DNA of 9,597 nt from Ascidiaceihabitans sp. (lineage in GTDB: Bacteria; Pseudomonadota; Alphaproteobacteria; Rhodobacterales; Rhodobacteraceae). The stretch lies in the NCBI GenBank assembly GCA_023301665.1, contig JALZUL010000022.1, positions 1 through 9,597 on the forward strand. The letters run 5' to 3'. Position 1 is the first letter of the stretch, and the number at the start of each line of letters is the position of its first letter. The notes beneath the pieces were generated by a model, which saw only the letters and a program-made list of their open reading frames with translations, was not told the DNA's origin and searched no databases. Shown here piece after piece: positions 6,067 to 9,597 of this stretch. The translations under genes were made by a program, and so were the position numbers.

Positions 6067-6956
6067 TCAGACAGGCCTGCAGCGATGGTTTGGCTCGTGA
6101 CGCGCAACAGATCGATATAGGTCGGCACCTCTCCATCCGCTTCGGTCAGGCTGTCCACATACAGCACACCACCGTACTGTGCGCCAGTTTCCCGTGCGAC
6201 TTGTTCTGCGGGTGCCTGACTAACGGTGCTTTCACAAAACACCGATTTGATGTCATATGCGCGCACCCCGTCGATAACCTTGCGAACCTGTTGTGGCGTC
6301 CCCTGCTGTTCTGCATTCATCGGCCATAGGTAAAGCTCCTGCATCTGAAAATCGCGGATCAGGTAGCTGAATGCCCCTTCACAGCTGACCAACCAACGTT
6401 GCTCTTCGGGCACCTGCAAAATGGCTTCCCGCAATGGAGCAACGGCATCCGTGATCTGCTGTTTGTAAGCCTGCGCGTTTGTTCTATAAATATCAGCGTT
6501 TTCAGGATCATGCTCTGCAAAAGCATCACGGATATTATCGACATAGATCATCGCATTGGACAGGCTCATCCAAGCGTGGGGGTTTGGCCTGCCATTATAG
6601 TCCCCTTCGGTGATGCTCATCGGGACGATGCCATCCGTCAGGGTCGCACTGGGAAGGTCAGAAAAATTAGAGAAGAACTGTTCAAACCACAGCTCCAAGT
6701 CTAAGCCATTCCAAAGGATCAGGTCCGCGTCATGGGCGCGAATAATATCACGCGGCGTAGGTTCGTAGCCGTGGATTTCTGCGCCCGCCTTGGTCACGCT
6801 TTCGACAATTGCCGTATCTCCTGCAACGTTTCGTGCCATATCGGCAATCACGGTAAAGGTGGTGACAGCTTTGAATTTATCCTCAGCCCCGAAGCTTGCA
6901 GTCCCAATTGCGGAGCCCAAGGCCAGCGCACTAAGGCCAAGTGTGATCCGTCGCAT
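6063..6956 (-). CDS. sitA: Manganese/iron ABC transporter periplasmic binding protein, SitA-like
   Basis: Captures the metal ion in the periplasm and delivers it to SitC/SitD. With the start chosen here it has 297 residues: an N-terminal signal peptide (MRRITLGLSALALG... ending near ASFGA-ED) and a cluster A-I fold. The four expected metal ligands are visible: His62 in AEIHGYEPTPRD, His127 in PNPHAWMS, Glu193 in SCEGAFSYL and Asp268 in YVDSLTEADG. There is no histidine-rich loop of the kind found in ZnuA, which together with two permeases favours Mn (or Fe) over Zn. The ATG at 6956 is preferred because GGGGA lies eight bases upstream and it gives a standard signal peptide; an in-frame ATG at 6971 would add MGIIN. 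First gene of the operon. The Mn assignment is inference. Confidence 0.94.
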   Translation of the reverse strand: MRRITLGLSALALGSAIGTASFGAEDKFKAVTTFTVIADMARNVAGDTAIVESVTKAGAEIHGYEPTPRDIIRAHDADLILWNGLDLELWFEQFFSNFSDLPSATLTDGIVPMSITEGDYNGRPNPHAWMSLSNAMIYVDNIRDAFAEHDPENADIYRTNAQAYKQQITDAVAPLREAILQVPEEQRWLVSCEGAFSYLIRDFQMQELYLWPMNAEQQGTPQQVRKVIDGVRAYDIKSVFCESTVSQAPAEQVARETGAQYGGVLYVDSLTEADGEVPTYIDLLRVTSQTIAAGLSE

Positions 6957-6964
6957 ATTGATTA

Positions 6965-6969
6965 TCCCC
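6965..6969 (-). promoter_or_regulatory. Ribosome binding site deciding the sitA start
   Basis: Read on the minus strand, GGGGA ends eight bases before the ATG at 6956. The alternative ATG at 6971 overlaps this site and has no good site of its own. Confidence 0.55.
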
Positions 6970-7003
6970 ATCCGAGCTGTGATCTAGCGCGACAAGCGCC
7001 AGA

Positions 7004-7018
7004 TGCGAATTATTCGCA
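7004..7018. promoter_or_regulatory. Perfect 15-bp palindrome, candidate Mur/Fur-family operator of sitABCD
   Basis: TGCGAAT-T-ATTCGCA has 7-bp arms around one central base and lies about 48 bases upstream of the sitA start. A related half, TGCAAAT, follows at 7027-7033 with the partial inverse GCTCGCA at 7041-7047. Intervening AATGAGAAT resembles the inner part of Fur-type boxes. In alphaproteobacteria sit/mnt operons are commonly repressed by Mur, a manganese-responsive Fur homologue that binds AT-centred palindromes flanked by TGC/GCA. Site identity is inferred; the symmetry is directly seen. Confidence 0.6.
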
Positions 7019-7086
7019 ACAAGTAGTGCAAATGAGAATGGCTCGCAAGTGGCAAGATTGTGCGCCTATCTTTTCGATGCCAACCT

Positions 7087-7557
7087 CTAGGGTAAAAGGA
7101 TTTCTTTGCGCGTAAAGCTTGCGGATTGAACGCTCAAATCATCCAAAATCACGCGGACCTCTACGTTCTCGACCGACTTTAGTGAGAAATTGCGATACGG
7201 GACGCCGTCGCTTTCAATAATCGCGTTGGGCTGTGCTGTTTCGCTGTGACAGTCAGGAAGTGGCCATGCCTCGGGCGGAGCACCGTTAACCCCGAGTTCA
7301 ATCTGTACCAGCCCGCAACGCCATGCCCAAAGGTGAGAGACATAGATAAGGTCTTCGCCATTCCATTCTCGAACCGCGATCCAATTGGCCTTGGTTAGAT
7401 CTAGAATTTGTTTGATCTCTGCCGCAGTGGTAAATTTGCCAGTTGGCGTCTGATCCTCCGCAATAAGATCCGCAGGTATGCCTTGCGCAGGCACAGTATC
7501 TGCCAACGCTCCCCCACTACAAACCATGGAAGCTGAAAAAAGAAGGTGTTTGAACAT
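7087..7557 (-). CDS. Small exported protein of unknown function (Rhodobacteraceae-type)
   Basis: 156 residues with a cleavable-looking signal peptide (MFKHLLFSASMVCSGGALA, cleavage near A19-D20), so it is probably periplasmic. Cys13 lies inside the signal sequence and lacks a proper lipobox (SMVCSG), so a lipoprotein is unlikely. The mature part has two cysteines, Cys81 (WAWRCGL) and Cys103 (PDCHS), that could form a disulfide, an aromatic stretch around 59-80 (NWIAVREWNGEDLIYVSHLW) and a C-terminal strand-like region. I do not recognise a named family, though the wording resembles conserved hypothetical proteins of roseobacters. GGGA five bases before the ATG supports the start. It is transcribed in the same direction as sitA and ends about 130 bases upstream of the sitA start, with no clear terminator, but the sit operator between them argues for separate control. 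Confidence 0.8.
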   Translation of the reverse strand: MFKHLLFSASMVCSGGALADTVPAQGIPADLIAEDQTPTGKFTTAAEIKQILDLTKANWIAVREWNGEDLIYVSHLWAWRCGLVQIELGVNGAPPEAWPLPDCHSETAQPNAIIESDGVPYRNFSLKSVENVEVRVILDDLSVQSASFTRKEILLP

Positions 7558-7599
7558 AATAGTCCCAATAAAATAACAAAAATAAAAATGCCGACTTTT

Positions 7600-7624
7600 G
7601 CGCGCGCCGTTATCAGCTTATACT
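7600..7624 (+). promoter_or_regulatory. Candidate -10 region for the 7650 gene in an AT-rich divergent spacer
   Basis: The 92-bp spacer 7558-7649 separates two divergent genes and must hold both promoters. TATACT at 7619-7624 matches five of six positions of a -10 box and would give a leader of about 20 bases. A GCGCGCGC run at 7600-7607 precedes it and no good -35 box is seen. The minus-side half of the spacer is A/T-rich but shows no clear promoter. Confidence 0.35.
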
Positions 7625-7649
7625 CGAACAAAACCAAAGCAGGCACAGT

Positions 7650-8651
7650 ATGGCAAGCACATCAGGCAAAAAGCAAATCTTCAACGTTGTCGTTGTGGGC
7701 CAAAATGGGCGTCTCGGTTACGAGGCGGTTCTTTTCGCAGCGTCTTTGCGCCACAACAGCCCTGATTTCCAAGGCAAGCTGCTGATTGCCGAACCCCAAC
7801 CCGGCCCCAAATGGCCAAATGATCCGCGCATGAAACAAGACGTGCGTGACGCATTAGAGGGGCTTGGCGCTCAGATTGTACCATTTGAAAGCCAGCATTT
7901 TGGGGCAAGCTATGCATACGGTAACAAGATCGAAATGCTATCGGCCCTGCCCAAAGGCGAGCCATTTGTTTTCTTTGATACCGATACGCTGCTCACGGAT
8001 GATTTACTTGAGGTCCCATTTGACTTTGATCGGCCCAGCGCCTCGCTGCGCCGCGAAGGCACGTGGCCCAAGCCCCCGCTTTATGGCCCCGGTTATGCGG
8101 GAATTTGGAAATCGCTTTACGACAAGTTTGGTTTGGATTTTGAAAGCAGCCTCGATCTCTCGGAACCCGACGAATATTGGAAACGCTATCTGTATTTCAA
8201 CGCAGGCTTCTTCTTTTACAAATGCCCACATGCCTTTGGCGAAAAGTTCCTGACCTACGCGCTGGCCGTGCGCGATGAAGAGATGCCCGAACTTGCCTGC
8301 CAAGAATTATCGCCGTGGCTCGATCAAATTGTTCTGCCTTTGGTCATCCACGCTTTAGGTGGTGGTCGTGATGCCCTACCTGAGGGCTACCTAGACGGTA
8401 AGACCAGCTGCCATTATCGCATGTTCCCGCTGCTTTACGCTCGTGAAAGCCAACATGTGATCGAAACCTTAGAAACAGTCGCCGCCCCCAATAAGATCAA
8501 GAAGGTTCTAAAAGGCTACGACGCGATCAAACGCACCGTCTATCAAGGACGCGGTGAAAAAGTACGGGCCCTGTTTGACCAAAACCATATGCCACGGCGC
8601 GAACAAGCGATCCGCAACCGAATTAAATCAGAAGGTTTTTGGATGCGGTGA
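7650..8651 (+). CDS. GT-A type glycosyltransferase-like protein
   Basis: 333 residues, no signal peptide or membrane segment, so probably cytoplasmic. The start resembles a nucleotide-sugar-binding fold (FNVVVVGQNGRLGYEAVLFA, 11-30). The motif FVFFDTDTLL (106-115) contains a DxD (Asp110, Asp112), the metal and sugar-nucleotide site of GT-A enzymes. YFNAGFFFY (182-190) and WLDQIVLP (223-230) parallel the FNAG and DQ motifs of GT8-like transferases, and His255 in SCHYRMF could be a further metal ligand. The C-terminal 60 residues are basic and probably helical, perhaps for membrane or acceptor contact. The fold call rests on these motifs; donor, acceptor and product are unknown. AGG six bases before the ATG is a modest ribosome binding site. 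No other cell-envelope gene is adjacent, which is unusual for a glycosyltransferase. Confidence 0.72.
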   Translation: MASTSGKKQIFNVVVVGQNGRLGYEAVLFAASLRHNSPDFQGKLLIAEPQPGPKWPNDPRMKQDVRDALEGLGAQIVPFESQHFGASYAYGNKIEMLSALPKGEPFVFFDTDTLLTDDLLEVPFDFDRPSASLRREGTWPKPPLYGPGYAGIWKSLYDKFGLDFESSLDLSEPDEYWKRYLYFNAGFFFYKCPHAFGEKFLTYALAVRDEEMPELACQELSPWLDQIVLPLVIHALGGGRDALPEGYLDGKTSCHYRMFPLLYARESQHVIETLETVAAPNKIKKVLKGYDAIKRTVYQGRGEKVRALFDQNHMPRREQAIRNRIKSEGFWMR

Positions 8652-8664
8652 GTGAATTCACCGC
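8645..8664 (+). terminator. Hairpin at the end of the glycosyltransferase-like gene
   Basis: GCGGTGA (8645-8651, including the stop codon) pairs with TCACCGC (8658-8664) across a six-base loop and is followed by TTT. The 7-bp GC-containing stem and short T-run make a weak intrinsic terminator candidate. Confidence 0.35.
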
Positions 8665-8666
8665 TT

Positions 8667-8708
8667 TCAAGCTCCAAGCTTGATCGAAAAATGGGTTTGC
8701 CTTACCCA
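8667..8708 (+). repeat. Two further small hairpins in the leader before the sulfhydrylase gene
   Basis: TCAAGCT (8667-8673) pairs with AGCTTGA (8677-8683) around CCA, and TGGGT (8692-8696) pairs with ACCCA (8704-8708) around seven bases. They lie between two same-strand genes and could form part of a 5' leader. I could not match them to the SAM-II, SAM/SAH or SAH riboswitch consensus. Confidence 0.3.
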
Positions 8709-8731
8709 AGTAGCAACACAGTCGCTCAAAC

Positions 8732-8736
8732 AAGGA
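8732..8736 (+). promoter_or_regulatory. Ribosome binding site for the sulfhydrylase gene
   Basis: AAGGA lies eight bases before the ATG at 8745, fixing the start of the downstream partial gene. Confidence 0.8.
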
Positions 8737-8744
8737 TTGAAAAT

Positions 8745-9597
8745 ATGACAGATGGCCCGACCTACGGTTTCGATACCCTGCAAATTCACGCAGGCGCACG
8801 GCCCGATCCAACGACTGGCGCGCGACAAACTCCAATCCATCAAACAACCGCTTATGTATTTCGCGACGCGGATCACGCAGCAGCCTTGTTCAATCTGCAA
8901 GAAGTTGGCTTTATCTACTCTCGCTTGACAAACCCAACTGTTGCGGTTCTTCAAGAACGCATCGCAACCCTCGAAGGTGGTGTTGGTGCTGTTTGCTGTT
9001 CTTCTGGTCACGCCGCACAAATCATGGCGATCTTCCCGCTCATGTCACCGGGCATGAACATTGTCGCCTCCAGCCGCGCTTACGGCGGCACAATCACCCA
9101 GTTCAGCCAAACCATCAAACGGTTCGGTTGGTCTTGCACGTTTGTCGACTTTGACGATCTTGATGCGGTAAAAGCAGCCATCGATGAAAACACCCGCGCG
9201 GTATTTTGCGAGGCGATTGCAAACCCTGGCGGTTATATCACCGACCTTGACGCTATTTCAGCGATATCTGACGAAGCTGGCATTCCGCTTATTGTCGACA
9301 ACACTGCATCCACCCCCTACCTGTGCCGCCCGATTGAGCACGGCGCAACGTTGGTTGTGCACTCCACCACCAAGTACCTGACAGGCAATGGCACAGTCAC
9401 AGGTGGCTGCGTTGTGGACTCTGGCAAGTTTGACTGGTCCGCCAATGACAAATTCCCATCCCTCAGCCAACCCGAACCGGCCTATCACGGCCTGAAGTTC
9501 CACGAGACCTTTGGCGCTCTCGCCTATACTTTCTTTGGCATTGCCATCGGCCTACGCGATTTGGGCATGACCATGAACCCACAAGCGGCCCACTATA
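8745..9597 (+). CDS. metY: O-acetylhomoserine sulfhydrylase (aminocarboxypropyltransferase), 3' end cut by the window
   Basis: PLP enzyme that joins O-acetylhomoserine with sulfide (or methanethiol) to give homocysteine (or methionine) in the cytoplasm. The first 284 residues of an expected ~430 are present and the frame is open to the window edge. Visible hallmarks of the Cys/Met PLP family are YSRLTNPT (58-65, phosphate-binding Tyr58 and Arg60), CSSGHAAQ (85-92), the PLP-stacking Tyr113 in SRAYGGT, Asp185 in IVDNT and the PLP lysine Lys210 in HSTTKYLTG. The TLQIHAG N-terminus and SGHAAQ wording fit the O-acetylhomoserine sulfhydrylase branch rather than cystathionine synthase or lyase. The start is ATG with AAGGA eight bases upstream. 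The truncation is only the window edge. Choosing metY over a related sulfhydrylase name is by resemblance. Confidence 0.92.
   Translation, partial: MTDGPTYGFDTLQIHAGARPDPTTGARQTPIHQTTAYVFRDADHAAALFNLQEVGFIYSRLTNPTVAVLQERIATLEGGVGAVCCSSGHAAQIMAIFPLMSPGMNIVASSRAYGGTITQFSQTIKRFGWSCTFVDFDDLDAVKAAIDENTRAVFCEAIANPGGYITDLDAISAISDEAGIPLIVDNTASTPYLCRPIEHGATLVVHSTTKYLTGNGTVTGGCVVDSGKFDWSANDKFPSLSQPEPAYHGLKFHETFGALAYTFFGIAIGLRDLGMTMNPQAAHY

Noticed and set aside
6063..6956. Zinc importer ZnuA
   Set aside because: The binding protein lacks a histidine-rich loop and the operon has two permeases; both fit the Sit/Mnt type better.
8652..8744. SAM-II, SAM/SAH or SAH riboswitch upstream of metY
   Set aside because: The leader is short and the conserved core sequences and pseudoknot arrangement of these classes could not be found.
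1..9597. Mobile elements, CRISPR arrays, tRNA or rRNA genes
   Set aside because: No transposase or integrase motifs, regularly spaced direct repeats or cloverleaf-like segments were seen in either strand.

Overview
The window looks like ordinary chromosome from an alphaproteobacterium, most likely a member of the Rhodobacteraceae (marine Roseobacter-type). The reasons are a moderate GC content, the protein style of the adenylate kinase and of the O-acetylhomoserine sulfhydrylase, a four-gene sitABCD-type manganese importer, and small proteins of a kind I associate with this family. This placement is inference; there is no rRNA or other phylogenetic marker beyond adk.

Layout, left to right. 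Positions 1-647 (+) hold the 3' part of an adenylate kinase gene with a zinc-finger LID. Positions 648-966 contain no intact gene; the region carries inverted repeats and, on the minus strand, what looks like a frameshifted remnant of a small protein gene. Positions 967-3502 (+) form a tight three-gene operon: otnK (3-oxo-tetronate kinase), otnC (3-oxo-tetronate-4-phosphate decarboxylase, class II aldolase family) and a DUF1045/2H-phosphodiesterase-like protein. The reading frames overlap at both junctions (ATGA between otnK and otnC). Positions 3519-6956 (-) are a second operon, converging on the first with only 16 bp between them. Read on the minus strand it is sitA-sitB-sitC-sitD, and all three junctions overlap by 4 bp. 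About 50 bp upstream of sitA is a perfect 15-bp palindrome, TGCGAAT-T-ATTCGCA, a good candidate for a manganese-responsive Mur/Fur-family operator. Positions 7087-7557 (-) encode a small exported protein of unknown function with two cysteines in the predicted mature part. Across a short AT-rich divergent spacer, 7650-8651 (+) encodes a protein with the hallmarks of a GT-A glycosyltransferase (DxD motif). From 8745 to the end (+) is the first two thirds of an O-acetylhomoserine sulfhydrylase gene (PLP enzyme of methionine synthesis), cut by the window edge.

How the genes work together: OtnK and OtnC give the last two steps from a 3-oxo-tetronate to dihydroxyacetone phosphate. The dehydrogenase and isomerase that normally feed them are not in view. 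SitA binds the metal in the periplasm, SitC and SitD form the channel and SitB powers it. I see no mobile element, CRISPR array, tRNA or phage gene. The observations most worth following are the coupling of an otn pair to a 2H-phosphodiesterase-like gene, the putative Mur operator, the frameshifted remnant beside adk, and the position of adk away from the ribosomal-protein cluster. I found no convincing new multi-gene system.
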